From Oscarella lobularis (lineage: Eukaryota > Porifera > Homoscleromorpha > Homosclerophorida > Oscarellidae), in assembly GCF_947507565.1 (NCBI RefSeq), contig NC_089178.1, positions 1,612,001 to 1,676,000 on the forward strand: 64,000 nucleotides of DNA, read 5' to 3'. Within the stretch, counting starts at the first letter, position 1. Each line of letters begins with the position of its first letter. Below the pieces are notes generated by a model. That model did no database searches and was not told the DNA's origin. It saw only the letters and a program-made list of their open reading frames with translations. Shown here piece by piece: positions 1 through 11,004 of the stretch. Made by a program: the position numbers and the translations under genes.

Positions 1-54
1 GGCCAAAGCCACCACTTGCACCCCTCCAGACACGGGCACCAAACGGCAGCGCAA

Positions 55-612
55 ATGGCAACAACGGCTCCAGCTCTCGAACCTTCGGCGTCGCGCGAGA
101 TTCCCCCGCGACGCGTCGAAGTCCACGATCCGTCGCAGCTACCCTCATCGGGTCTCTGCACGACGCCCGGCGGCACGATGTTCTCCACGACGCCAGGAGG
201 TGAGCCGATTCGAACGACGGTTTCAACTTTTGTTGCGACTTTCGCGTTCGTGTACCCCATTGAGTCGTCCGCTTTGGCCGACTGCCAGTCAATCGACGGC
301 ACGTGACCGAATGTTTCTGCAATCTATAGGGACTCGGATCATCTACGACCGCAAGTTCATAATGTCGTTGCGTCATTCGCCCCAGTCAAGAACGCCGCCG
401 TCGAATTTGCCTATCATTCCGGGAGTCACAGCGCCTAAATTGACGACAGCGAAGCACCCACCCATTAAGGAAGTCCCCGAGAAAACGATTCCGATCGGTA
501 CACACGTATGGGGGCTTTAGAAGAAGCCCTCGAATTTTTTCACATACGGGGATCCGTCATTATAATTCTATTTTTAGACGACGTTCACGCTCAGTTCGAT
601 ATTGATATTTGA
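55..612 (+). CDS. EIF4EBP: eIF4E-binding protein (4E-BP), complete, 3 exons
   Basis: Translational repressor: hypophosphorylated 4E-BP binds eIF4E and blocks eIF4G, under mTORC1 control. Exons by inspection: 55-199, 330-497, 578-612. Exon 1 carries the paired TTPGG motifs typical of the family. The junction of exons 1 and 2 gives [14 protein letters not shown], close to the conserved eIF4E-binding region. The usual core YxxxxLφ motif reads YDRKFIM here. It is followed by an SP site, TPP and LPxIPGVT, as in vertebrate 4E-BPs. Exon 3 is only 35 bp and encodes the C-terminus ending QFDIDI, a good match to the TOS motif (FEMDI in vertebrates) that recruits raptor. The start at 55 is the first ATG in frame; the open frame extends a little upstream but without an ATG. 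Both introns are GT-AG and phase 1. Identification is secure from motif order. Confidence 0.9.
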
Positions 613-827
613 TCTTCTGGGGTTCGTTCCCCGAGGTTTTGAAAGCCGAAAAATACATAGAGTGGACATTACTGGGTGCTTGTGCTTGTGTGTATATGTG
701 TGTCATTGCTTGCACTGTGTCTGAGGGGTGGGTGGTTGAGGTTGACGTCAAAAACAACTTTGTAAAATAGTGACCCAAGTCTGTATTAAAAATTCAGTCA
801 ATTTGTCACATGTGCACACGTTTTATA

Positions 828-2465
828 CTAGGCGTGGGGGTCAAGCAAGATTTTGCATCCTTCACCTGAAAAGAGAGTTTTGAATGCACTTTCGAAGTCG
901 CTCATGGCAAAATGATGGGTGATGGCTGGAGTCACATCGACCCTAAAATAACAAGCTGGTTTATTGATCAATGAAAGTCGTTTTTTAACTTATTTTGAGC
1001 AATTAGTTCCTCAGATTTTTTCCAGGAACTGAAAATTTTACGCCCGTGAACCGTTTTGATAGTTATTGCACGGAATATGATGTCAGTCAAAACGTTCTCC
1101 ACGTGAAGCGGAGCCTAAAGAAGCAAATATTACATGCGTAGAAACAAAGATTACATAGAAATTGAAGCAATTACTCTTGGCAATCCAATAAGCACAATAC
1201 GGCCTCCTTTTCTAAAACAATCTCTTTTTTTCATTCCCTATTAATAAATCCACCTCACCTGAGAAGGGAAAAGGAATTGTTGACCATGACTGGAACTCCA
1301 GTTGCTTCAACAAGCCTGCCTATTCCATCTCCACTTGTCTCTCTCATTACTACAAATGTACATATATACATAGTGAAGATTGCGTGGCTCCAACTACAGC
1401 ACCAGCTTCTTTCAAATTTTCCGTCTTTCCGTTTATGATGACATCAGCTCCAAAGCGTTTTGCCGTCTCTAATTTGTCATCAAAGACGTCCACAGCAAGA
1501 CTAAGCCCAAAGTAACAGTGGTAGTGACTAGTCATCAAATTGTTACATTTTCGAAGCTCCCATTGCTTTGCATATCCCAATAGAAAATAAACCAATGGGC
1601 CCACACCCTAAAAAAGCAACTTGAGCCCTAGATAGACAAACTGTGAAACCTCACCTTGCACTAAAACAGTATCTCGTTCTGGATGAAGTGCTTCCATTGC
1701 TTGGTGAGCAACACCAAATGCTAAAGATCAAACATAGGAACTTGAATTCCACGGTGATAACCCAATTTGTGACAAAAATACGTTCAAGAATGCAAGCTTT
1801 GTCATCGTTAATATCTGTTTCTAGAAGGTAGGCGAATGAAGCAGGAATAATTGTGTACTGAGAGCATCCTAGAGCAACAATGGCACATAATGATTGACAT
1901 TGATATGGATGCTCACCTCCGTGCAATGTTCCTCTGCCATGCCCATACTGCTTCAGATTTTGACAAATATGTTTCATATCTTAATAAAAAATTAACATTA
2001 CATTAACCTACGATAAAATAATATCTTGCCATTCTTGCACTGGTAACAGTTGCCACAGTAGTAGTGATTCTCACAGCATACTCTCTTTCCTATTTTGTAC
2101 TCCGAACTGCAGCCAGGACCAACGGCTACAATCTAAAGAAAAACGTAAGCCAAGTACGTTATTCCTTCCTTCGACTTCACTTCGCCAACGCATTCGTGGC
2201 CAGGAGTGAAAGGAACCGTTGCTATAACTTTAGCCACTAGGTAAATAATAAATTAATTCAAAATTGTTTTTAGGGTCTGTATCGCATTGCAAGTACCCTC
2301 GTTCCACTTGTACAGAGCGATGTCTGAGCCGCAGATCGACGCTCGGATCACTTTGACAAGCAATTCGCCTGTTTGCGGCTCTGGAACAGGCATCTCCTGC
2401 AGCTCGTACGATTCCTGCTCTTTCGTCTTTACGAGAGCCTTCATAGTCTTAGGAATCGCAGCCAT
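828..2465 (-). CDS. L-threonine 3-dehydrogenase-like, zinc-dependent MDR family, 12 exons
   Basis: Probable NAD-dependent oxidation of L-threonine to 2-amino-3-ketobutyrate. Exons (minus strand): 2297-2465, 2181-2236, 2030-2132, 1917-1979, 1782-1868, 1655-1720, 1547-1607, 1403-1500, 1259-1349, 1175-1211, 990-1114, 828-942; all phases agree. The N-terminal GroES-like domain has the catalytic zinc motifs CGSD and GHE. A structural zinc loop follows with four cysteines in NHYYCGNCYQCKND and HIC. The Rossmann fold shows GCGPIG, then an acidic AVDVFDD for NAD. KGGRIVLIGLP and a KTVHGRKIF segment are typical of MDR threonine dehydrogenases. Intron 3 must use a GC donor at 2029-2028. Animals normally use the unrelated SDR-type TDH, so the family is of interest. 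It could instead be a related polyol dehydrogenase. It is transcribed head-to-head with the NmrA-like gene. Confidence 0.85.
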
Positions 2466-2554
2466 TGCGATGTACGAGTAGTGAGCAGTAGTAGGCGTTG
2501 CTTATGAATCACGTGAAGCGCACTGCCATTGAGCAAGCGCGATACGCACATGTC
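2466..2554. promoter_or_regulatory. Shared 89-bp divergent intergenic region
   Basis: Only 89 bp separate the start codons of the threonine dehydrogenase-like gene (minus) and the NmrA-like gene (plus). Both promoters and both 5' leaders must lie here or overlap the genes. A CACGTG E-box occurs within ATCACGTGAAG near 2510. No TATA box is evident. Confidence 0.5.
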
Positions 2555-3448
2555 ATGGCGGTGTTCGTTCTCGGTGCGGGAGGTAATGTCGGTTCCTCGA
2601 CCGTAAAGAGCTTCTATGCCACGTACGGCGACAAGCTGAAAATTTTCGGCGGCGCTCGCGATCCTGAAAAGGCCGCAAAAGCGGCCGGATTTGATTCGCT
2701 CGCCGCCTCCAACGTCCAATTCGTCAAAACGGACATTAGGGACAAGGGGCAGCTCATCGAAGCGTTTCAAGGCGTCAAATCTCTCTTCATAGTTACGCCA
2801 GAACACGAAAATCGCGCCGAACTAGCTATAAACGCCGCCGAAGCAGCCAAAGCGGCGCAAGTCGATCACGTGATCATCTTAAGCATCCCAACTTCCGTGT
2901 TACCAAACACGATTCTCGGCCGCCAATTCGGCGCTATCGAGCGCGCCGTCGAGACTCTCGGCATTTCTCACACAATCCTCCGCCTGCCCGTTTTCATTGA
3001 CAACACGTGGTACCAAAAGAATCGCATTCAAAACGAGGGCGTGCTTCGTAGTCCAGGCAGCGCCGACATCCGATTTGCGACGGTCGTCGTCGCCGACGTA
3101 GCGAAGGCGGCTGCAACCATATTGGCCCATCCGAGCGATCACGCCGGAAAGATATATACGCTTGTGAGCGATCGACATTCGCACAATGAACTTGCTGCGG
3201 CCTTTTCGTCCGCTTTGGGTAAAGACGTCAAGTATGTTCGTAGTGAGTACGAGACGGCTCGGGATGCGTTTCTTCGCGTCGGCTTTGAGAAGTGGCAAGT
3301 GGATTCAATGCTGGAGCTCTATGAATTGCTTGATCGAGGAGAATTGGATGCCTATGAAGTCGATACGGGAGATTATGAAACGATTACCGGTGAAAAGCCC
3401 ACGAGTATGAAAACGTGGGTAGATCAAGTTGCTCCAGCCTTCAAATAG
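2555..3448 (+). CDS. NmrA-like NAD(P)-binding protein, single exon
   Basis: An atypical short-chain dehydrogenase of the NmrA/HSCARG-like group. Such proteins bind NAD(P) and often act as redox sensors rather than enzymes. The 297-residue product opens directly with MAVFVLGAGGNVGSSTVKSF, a GxGGxxG dinucleotide-binding loop at the start of the first beta strand. Residues around 75-120 (VKSLFIVTPE, then HVIILSIP) are the next Rossmann strands; no clear YxxxK catalytic pair is seen. The start at 2555 is preferred because it places the glycine motif at the N-terminus; an upstream in-frame ATG at 2504 would add 17 residues. The gene is intronless, in contrast to its heavily spliced neighbours, and rich in GC-ending codons, which raises the possibility of bacterial origin or retroposition. 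Substrate and role cannot be told from sequence. Confidence 0.85.
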   Translation: MAVFVLGAGGNVGSSTVKSFYATYGDKLKIFGGARDPEKAAKAAGFDSLAASNVQFVKTDIRDKGQLIEAFQGVKSLFIVTPEHENRAELAINAAEAAKAAQVDHVIILSIPTSVLPNTILGRQFGAIERAVETLGISHTILRLPVFIDNTWYQKNRIQNEGVLRSPGSADIRFATVVVADVAKAAATILAHPSDHAGKIYTLVSDRHSHNELAAAFSSALGKDVKYVRSEYETARDAFLRVGFEKWQVDSMLELYELLDRGELDAYEVDTGDYETITGEKPTSMKTWVDQVAPAFK

Positions 3449-3532
3449 AAAACGAATACTCAGAAGTTTGTTTTTGGTAAGCCCTGTTGGTTAATTTTAC
3501 TTAAGTCGCGCCAAACTGCTGATCGATAATCT

Positions 3533-5079
3533 TTATCTGTTGCTGAATAAGAAAGTGAGCAGTACTATTACGCAAGAAGCTAGGAAGGGAATCAGTGGCG
3601 GAGTCGTCCAGTTTTGACGTTTTTCGTCAGTGGCAAAGGTATTGTCCAGACTCTCGCTTAAAGTCCACTCTAAGTCACTCAGGGGTGAGTCTGCGTTGTC
3701 GTTTGGACGCGCATTTGATTTCGCGGAGACGTTGACAGGCGCTTCTGAACTCAGTTGAATGTTTCTAACGCTTCCAAAGAAGTCTGTGATCAACACCTGC
3801 ATGCATGGAATATTAGCACAAAGAGTGGGGAAAGGTGAGGCCCACCTTGTTAAGGTCCCGCTTGAAAAGATCCGTTCGGAATCGTGGCGTTGACCTGACC
3901 AGACGCGCGTCGTAAGATCGAAACTATCAGAAAGAGGGGGTTGTTAGCATATTTGGGTGAATACTTTACCAGCTCACTAATTCTCCGACTGTTGCCTTGC
4001 TTGTAGGCGTCACTTTCTCCAGAAATTGAAGCGTGTAATACGTCCACCGATCAACTACAAATACTCCAATCTCAGAATCAGGATCGTGCTGCAAAATAAG
4101 AGTAAAGCAGTGGCGCTATATTTTGCAATTTTTGCTTATTTACCGATAGAGAATCTTCTCCCACGCTGCTGCTTGCTGCAGCGAAAATATTTGGCGAATA
4201 GAAAAGGTACGCTAAGGAGATGGCTTGGCATGTGTCGATCATGAAAAAGATTTCATTGTATCTGTAGGAAGTAAAGGAAATTAAATTGTTTATAGAATTG
4301 GAAAGAAGCTTGACCTCTTTCGCTGCCACATCTGCCCAAAAGCGTCAGCCAGCTCTGGACTGGTTATCTCTTCTTGATCTTGAAACTTGAGAAAGCCATC
4401 TCCTCCGTGACCTTAGAAAAAAAAGTATTCCGTGTGATGTGAGTATTCTTTTCCAGTATTGCCTGTCATATAAACTAAAATGTTGCTTCTCTCATCTGAA
4501 AGCAGGCGTTTGGATCTGGGCGTATCCTTCGATACCCTTCCTAAAAGAGAATGAAAAATCAGTCAAATCAAAGTACAATGAAAAGTGTGAAAAGTCTATC
4601 TTTCCACCTGTCAGCACCCGAATGAAATTCTCCACCGTCACCTCATATCCACGATAGTCAACCTCTATGTCATCCCCGTACACGTTTAGTCGAGCACCGG
4701 CACTGGGATAAACCGTTCCCGGATGGGGATTGCGAGGATTGCACGCCATGTCGTCGGCGAGCATAAGAATGATATGACTACAGTAGCACACGCTGATTCG
4801 CGATCTATACAGTTGGTGCACACGATTCCTTACCTGTCAGGGATGCCGAGCCGCTTGACACTGCGGTAGATTGAGAGTGCGTTCGCTATGTGACGGTAAT
4901 TGAACCAATAGCGCGACGTGTCGACCTAGAGCGCCATTCCCGAGTCTTTGTCGCTCGATTGAGCTCGCGTTTAAACTCACAATGACTGCCCAGTTGTTGG
5001 TGTGCGCACTTCCGCGCACGCCGAGTACGCAAGACGTCGCGAAAAGAGTCAGAAAGTACGTCAAAACGCGACTCGACAT
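3533..5079 (-). CDS. PIGK: GPI-anchor transamidase catalytic subunit (GPI8/PIG-K), 9 exons
   Basis: Cysteine protease-like subunit of the ER GPI transamidase. It cleaves C-terminal signals and attaches GPI anchors. Exons: 4981-5079, 4834-4925, 4608-4777, 4463-4540, 4315-4411, 4144-4261, 3978-4088, 3846-3923, 3533-3796; phases agree throughout. An N-terminal signal sequence precedes HTNNWAV. Conserved blocks follow in order: [43 protein letters not shown], then [12 protein letters not shown] with the catalytic His. The catalytic Cys lies in FFMIDTCQA, and then come YSPNI and [10 protein letters not shown]-terminal hydrophobic helix ([16 protein letters not shown]) anchors it. Intron 4 uses a GC donor (4462-4461), forced by the YMTGHGG frame. 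It lies 89 bp head-to-head with the adenylate kinase gene. The mesothelin-like proteins at 18-29 kb would be plausible substrates of such an enzyme. Confidence 0.93.
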
Positions 5080-5168
5080 TTTTTATCCGGGAATCCCGCA
5101 ATCTTGATCGGGGGAGGTGACTCGTTCCCAAGACGACAGTGTGTATCGAATTAAATTGTTTACCAGTT
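5080..5168. promoter_or_regulatory. Shared 89-bp divergent promoter region (PIGK / adenylate kinase)
   Basis: The PIGK and adenylate kinase start codons are separated by 89 bp. A short palindrome CGGGAATCCCG lies near 5089-5099. No TATA element is seen, as expected for a bidirectional housekeeping-type promoter. Confidence 0.45.
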
Positions 5169-8100
5169 ATGAACAACGAGGACGCTAAAAAGTATCTTTA
5201 CAAGCGGGACATACCGCAACTATTTGAAGTATGCGCTAGACCGAACACGTCCTCCGGACGAACTCAATCTGTTTGTGCCCCTCAGAGCCTGATGACCGGT
5301 CTCATGTACAGTCGACCCGACAATCCGGTCGTCTACTTGCAGAGCTGTCTATCGCAGTTGCAGGACGAAAAGGACGCAAAGGACGTCGAGTGGAACACGT
5401 TTTTGCCCAAAGTGAAGCCCGCTTTCGAGGGAGCCGGACAGCCGTTGCCGCCCATCAAGCGTCGTCAACCGGAAGAGCAAGGCGAGGAGGAGGAAATCCA
5501 GCCAAATTCCGTCGCGGAGGAAAAGGAAAGGAGCATCAATCCCAATGTGCCTTTGCCGCCTATTGGAAATCCGGCCAATGTTATACCTATTGAATCGTGT
5601 CTGCCTGCGAATGAGGAAGAGGCGCCGAAAATTAGATCCAGGGTCATTTTTGTGCTGGGTTTGACGAGATACGGTTTTCTTGTGCCTGTTTTTTAGTTGT
5701 GTATTATTTAGGTGGTCCGGGTTCAGGTAAAGGGACTCAGTGTGAACGCATTGTCGACCGATATGGGCTCACTCATCTCTCAGCCGGCGATCTGCTTCGA
5801 GCAGAAGTTGCTAGTGGGTCAGATCAAGGAAAGCAACTGGAAGAGATAATGAGAGAAGGAAAGCTTGTGCCTCTAGTGAGTTCAGTAATTTACGTCGTGT
5901 ACGAGGAGAATTCTATATATTGTTGTAGGAAATTACTTTGAGTCTTCTGGAATCAGCGATGATTCAAGCGGGAGATTCGCCCGGCTTTCTCATCGACGGT
6001 TTTCCGAGAGAATTGCAACAGGCGACGGAGTTCGAAAAGCGCATCACGGCGTACAGCGTCTCCGCGGTGCTCTGCTATGAATGCTCCGAAGACGTCATGA
6101 CGCAGAGGCTACTCGAAAGAGGAAAGACGAGCGGACGAGCGGACGACAACGAAGAGACAATACGAAAGCGATTCGAGACGTTTCGAACGAGTACAATGCC
6201 CGTCTTGGATCACTACAGAAAACTAGGAAAACTGAAAGAGGTGTATCGAAGCTCTTTGTTATATTTCCGAGGATAATTTTCTATTCTAGATTGATGCTGA
6301 TCGCACTATTGATGACGTATTTGTCAGCACATGTCAGGCTTTAGACGAGGAGGGCTTTGAAGTAAAATCTACTACCAGCAGTGAGCCTGCTGATAGTCAG
6401 GCTCTTGAAAGTGACTTTAAAGATGCCCGAATCATTTTTGTTCTTGGTATTTGTTAATTAAGGGAGCGTGTATTGCTGCTTTTCAAAACCCTTTTCTTTG
6501 GTAGGTGGTCCAGGGTCTGGAAAGGGGACTCAGTGTGAACGAATAGTCGCCAAATACGGATTGGCTCATTTTTCCACTGGCGATCTGCTGAGAGCTGAAT
6601 TAGCAAGTGGGTCGGAAAAAGGAAAGCAGTTGGAAGAAATTATGAAAGAAGGCAAATTAGTTCCCATGGTGAGATTAGAGGAATTCGATCAAGTCAAGCC
6701 TTTTACTTCGATCAATTCAGGAAGTTATTGTTGCTCTTCTAAAATCAGCCATTTTGAAACACGAAGGCAGTACTGGTTTTCTTATTGACGGTTTTCCACG
6801 GGAAACGAGCCAAGCTGCCGAATTCGAAAGCCAATTGACAGAATGTCAGTTGGTTTTGTCCTACGAATGCAGCGAAGAAGTGATGACGAAGAGACTATTG
6901 GAAAGAGGCAAAACGAGCGGACGAGCGGACGACAACGAAGAGACGATCAGAAAAAGATTCAAAACGTTCAGAGAAAGCACGATGCCCGTGTTAAATCTCT
7001 ACGAAGAGAAGGGACAACTCAAAAAGGTTATCCAACTTTGTTTCTAGAGAGATGACTCTCAATGAGGTTTTGCCTTTTTAGATCGACGCCGACAGATCCA
7101 TAGACGAGGTTTTCCACAACACGTCTAGTGTATTGGAAGAGGCTGGATTTCGTCCCCTCGTTTCGTCTGAGCCAAATCCTCTAAAAGGGGCAAAAGTCGT
7201 TTTTGTATTAGGCAAGGAAACGACGGATTGCAAAGTTTTTTGTCTGTGATGTTGATATTTTCTTTGATTTCAGGCGGCCCAGGCTCGGGCAAGGGAACTC
7301 AGTGCGAGAGAATCGTTGCCAAATACGGACTGCATCATTTTTCAGCTGGTGATCTTTTGAGAGAGGAAGTTGCCAGCGGATCAGATCGCGGTCAGCAGCT
7401 TTCCGAAATAATGAAGGAGGGAAAACTCGTGCCAATGGTACGTAGGCACTCGTAGAATATACATCAAGAGCCAAAATCTTTGTTAGGCAATTACCATTTC
7501 TCTTCTCGAGTCTGCCATGTTGAAAACGGGAGACGGGCCTGGGTTTTTGATTGATGGCTTTCCGAGGGAGATTAGCCAGGGGCTCGAATTTGAGAAGAAC
7601 ATCACCGATTGCAGTATGGTCTTGTGCTACGAGTGTTCAGAAGAGGTGATGACTCAAAGGCTACTGGAGAGAGGAAAAACGAGCGGGCGAGCCGACGACA
7701 ATGAGGAGACGATCAAGAAGCGATTCCATACGTTTCGCGAAAGTACGATGCCTGTATTGGACTACTATGAAGAGAAGGGAAAATTGAAAAGGGTTATCTT
7801 CCTTAGGCGAGATAGACTGTAGTTGGCATTTTGATTTTTTTGGTAGATTATCGCAGACAAGACGATTGAAGAGGTATTTGAAGAAACGTCACAAGTTTTG
7901 GCAGAAGGCGGCTTTCAGCCCACGTCTAAAGAGGCCAAAACTACCAAGATTGTATTTGTGCTCGGTACTCACACGATGTCTCATTCGGCTAATTGATGAG
8001 TCTTGCGTTTAGGCGGTCCGGGTTCCGGCAAAGGGACCCAGTGTGAACGCATTGTTTCCCAGTACGGTCTGGTGCATTTTTCAGCTGGAGATCTGCTGCG

Positions 8101-8693
8101 AGCGGAAGTAGCCAGCGGATCAAAGATAGGCAAACAGCTGGAAGAAATTATGAAAGAAGGAAAGCTTGTTCCCTTGGTAATTCATAAAAGATTGCAGCGT
8201 ATGGCTATATTCTTATTTTCTCGTCGCTTACAGGAGATTACAATAGGGCTGTTAGAGGCTGCCATGCTTAAAGCCGGCGACGTTCCTGGATTTTTAATTG
8301 ACGGCTTTCCGAGGGAGATCAATCAAGCGCTCGAATTTGAAAAATCGATTGCGGAGTGTTCGATTGTTTTGAGCTACGAGTGCACCGAAGATGTCATGAC
8401 GGAGAGGCTGCTAGAGCGAGGTAAGACGAGTGGACGTGCGGATGACAACGAGGAGACAATAAGAAAAAGACTCGAAACATTTCGGCAGAGCACCATGCCT
8501 GTGCTTGATCATTACGAGCAAAAGGGCAAACTTCGAAAGGTATCGTATAAGCTGAATTTGGGTATGATATTCTACATGTTACGAATCTCAGATCGATGCC
8601 AACAGGCCAATTGACGAGGTGTTTCATACAACGAAATCTGTTCTTGATGAATCGGGATTTCAGAAAGCCACAGCAGGAGAAGAGGAACAGTAA
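5169..8693 (+). CDS. AK5-like adenylate kinase with four tandem kinase domains, 14 exons
   Basis: Transfers phosphate between nucleotides (2 ADP to ATP + AMP). Exons: 5169-5228, 5286-5658, 5712-5875, 5929-6240, 6290-6446, 6505-6668, 6721-7026, 7082-7211, 7274-7437, 7487-7792, 7847-7964, 8013-8176, 8234-8539, 8592-8693. The N-terminus ([16 protein letters not shown], then [15 protein letters not shown]) matches the RIIa/DPY30-like docking region of AK5. A Glu-rich linker follows, and then four full kinase units. Each has P-loop [18 protein letters not shown]-site [10 protein letters not shown] and lid [15 protein letters not shown]. Every unit is a three-exon cassette: 164 bp, then 306 bp (312 in unit 1), then a variable linker exon. 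All cassettes enter in phase 1. Vertebrate AK5 has two domains. One intron (after 7211) has a GC donor. All four catalytic motifs look intact. Confidence 0.92.
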
Positions 8694-8884
8694 GAAAACC
8701 CCAGCAGGTATTTCAGTTTTGTAGGTAGAAAGCCCAGAGAAGCATGTGAGAAATGCAAAGCTAGTACAGTCTTGCGTGCTAGTTAGACTCTTCCAAACTA
8801 ATTCCTCCCAAAACGAGTCACACGCACGCCCTAAGATTAATTGTGTACCGTAGTGTACGACAATGGGGATTGTCGCCGTTTCAG

Positions 8885-11004
8885 TTATAGGGTTACAAGG
8901 AACTTGTAAGAGCCGTCCTTGAGTGAAAGGGTTCCCAGTAGATTTCCTTCGTGGACAATTGTTTCTAAATTTGCGCGAGTATCGTCAGCCGTATCGGTGT
9001 CGCTGTCGTGATCTAGCTCAAATTCGATCTATTAAGACAGCATTAGCTGCTGCTTCTAATTAAAATTAAACACTTGCCTGAAGTAAAGGAGCCTTGATTT
9101 GTCTTTCAAAAGACGAAATTTTGACATTCTTGAAAATTCTCAGAGGAGCCTTTGTATAATAATCAACGATAAATCTAATTGAAAGTGCCCCATGTTTACT
9201 TTAAATTGAGCAGCCAGTTCGTCCTTCAATTCGGTAACAATAGTTTCCATATTGGCAGAAGCATCTAGATTAGGAAAGGGCTCCTCTCTCGCAATCCAAG
9301 CATTCTAGACAAATGCAGATGTTACTTGTCTCTAACCCTGTGGCGCTATAGTACCCTAAGGCGAGTTTCTATCAATTCTGGGGCTTTTGTCTCGTTAGCT
9401 ATTCAAACAAATTGCATTGTGAACGAATGATGTTGATTGTTAAATGTTCTTTTACCACAAGTTTCGTAAAGGGCATCTGCTTTGCTTATGTAAAGGAGCT
9501 TGGATTTTAGTTGATGGGGTCCCAAACAAAGAAGAGTGTCGCGGCAGTCTCTGTCTGCTTTGCACGCTTGAGAGTGATTGCAGGGCTTGCAATAGGGTCC
9601 TCCACAATCTACGTCAGTTTCGTGAGCGCTCGTTAACAAACCATCAAAACACGTCAACTCTAATAAATAATTAAACGAACATGGTTATATAAAATGCGGG
9701 CTCAGACTTGCCTTCTACGGTGATTCTGACTGTTGGAGTGGTGACTGTGTCTTCTATGTTACTCGCGGTACATTGGTATAAACCGTCGTCTTCGTGAAGG
9801 ACAGAGCTAATAACGAGAGAACCCGTGTCTTGAATGGTGATGCGATCGTCAGACGTCAGTGTCTGATTGTTTCTGCGCCACGTAAAGGCCGGTGGTGGAC
9901 GACCTGTCGCACTGCAAGGAAGAGTTAGAGATAGTGTCGTTCGCACGGTTGTCTGCGCGGGTGACGCAGTAAAGTTTGGAGCAGCTACAAAGGTATTGAA
10001 AATAACATGTGCAAAATGTGTAAGATGATTGAATACCGCAGATAAACTGATCCTTTGACAGGAGGCTGATTTGTTTTCCGTTCAAAGAAGGTGGGTGGTC
10101 GCATACAATCAGATCTGGCCTCGTAACGATTGCGCTATTGTTTGCTATCCACTCTCTTAGCCATTCCGTGACACAGTCACACGAAAAAGGGTTTTCTCGC
10201 AAATCACTACATTGCAGAATGTGAAAGGCGAAAGCAATCATGCGTATGGAAGGTACTAACACATTTTGTAACTTTCCCAAGCTAGAGAATATACCATTGG
10301 GCAGTCCAACAAAGCTGTTCTGCCTCAGTGAGCTATATAATTAGATTTAAACTTTGTTCCTTTGCATCTTTGCCTAGAAAGACACTTACAGTGTTTCCAG
10401 TGGGGTGCTAGCAAATATATTTTGTGGTAAGCTTGTCAACTTGTTTTCGTTTAGTCGCCTGAAAATGACATTTCTAGAATATTAAAGTTAGAGTGCAATT
10501 CGACTACTTACAATTCGATAAGTTTTGTCAAGTCTGTGAAAGTGTTTTCGTCGATGACAGAAATGTCGTTGTCACTGAGAGATCTATAGAGAGCAAGTCG
10601 ATCTTGTTAATGCGCGCCTCGAGTCGTCACGGATTGACTCACAAAATTTCAAGGTTTGATAAATTTCGGAAGTCGCTGGGTCTCAGACTCGTTAGAAAGT
10701 TGTCGTCCAAAGACCTAGGATTCGAGGGGTGGAGTCACAATACAAATGGCGTAATCACACGCGTGTGGGAGGTGTCAAAGCCGAATCATACAGCTCCACG
10801 GCCGTACGAGAACTTAAAGTGATTGTGTGCAATTCTTCTGATGTCTTACAGTTGCACGGTGTCAAAAGGGATGTCTTCTATCGGAATTTTTGTCAAGGAC
10901 TCGCCGACACATCGCACCAAACCAGCGCGACAAGTGCATCCCTCTGGACAGCTCCAACTGGGTTGGAAGAGTCCAATAAGAAGTGCAATGATGCAAAGCT
11001 TCAT
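8885..11004 (-). CDS. Secreted leucine-rich-repeat / immunoglobulin protein
   Basis: Likely extracellular adhesion or matrix protein. Reading 5' to 3' on the minus strand, a signal peptide (MKLCIIALLIGLFQPSWS) precedes a cysteine-rich LRRNT cap, CPEGCTCRAGLVRC. At least four LRR units each occupy their own exon, for example SLSDNDISVIDENTFTDLTK and RLNENKLTSLPQNIFAS. The LRRCT cap reads DLRENPFSCDCVTEWLREW. One I-set Ig domain has LPCSATGRPPPAFTWRRNN and a DDGLYQCTASN C-strand. A Cys-rich stretch with ETDVDCGGPYCKPC comes next. The last 120 or so residues, spread over three or four small exons, I do not recognise. No transmembrane segment is visible, and the end KFLVTL is not a clear anchor. 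The start is the ATG at 11004 because it gives the signal peptide. It is head-to-head with the first dioxygenase gene, 66 bp apart. Confidence 0.8.
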
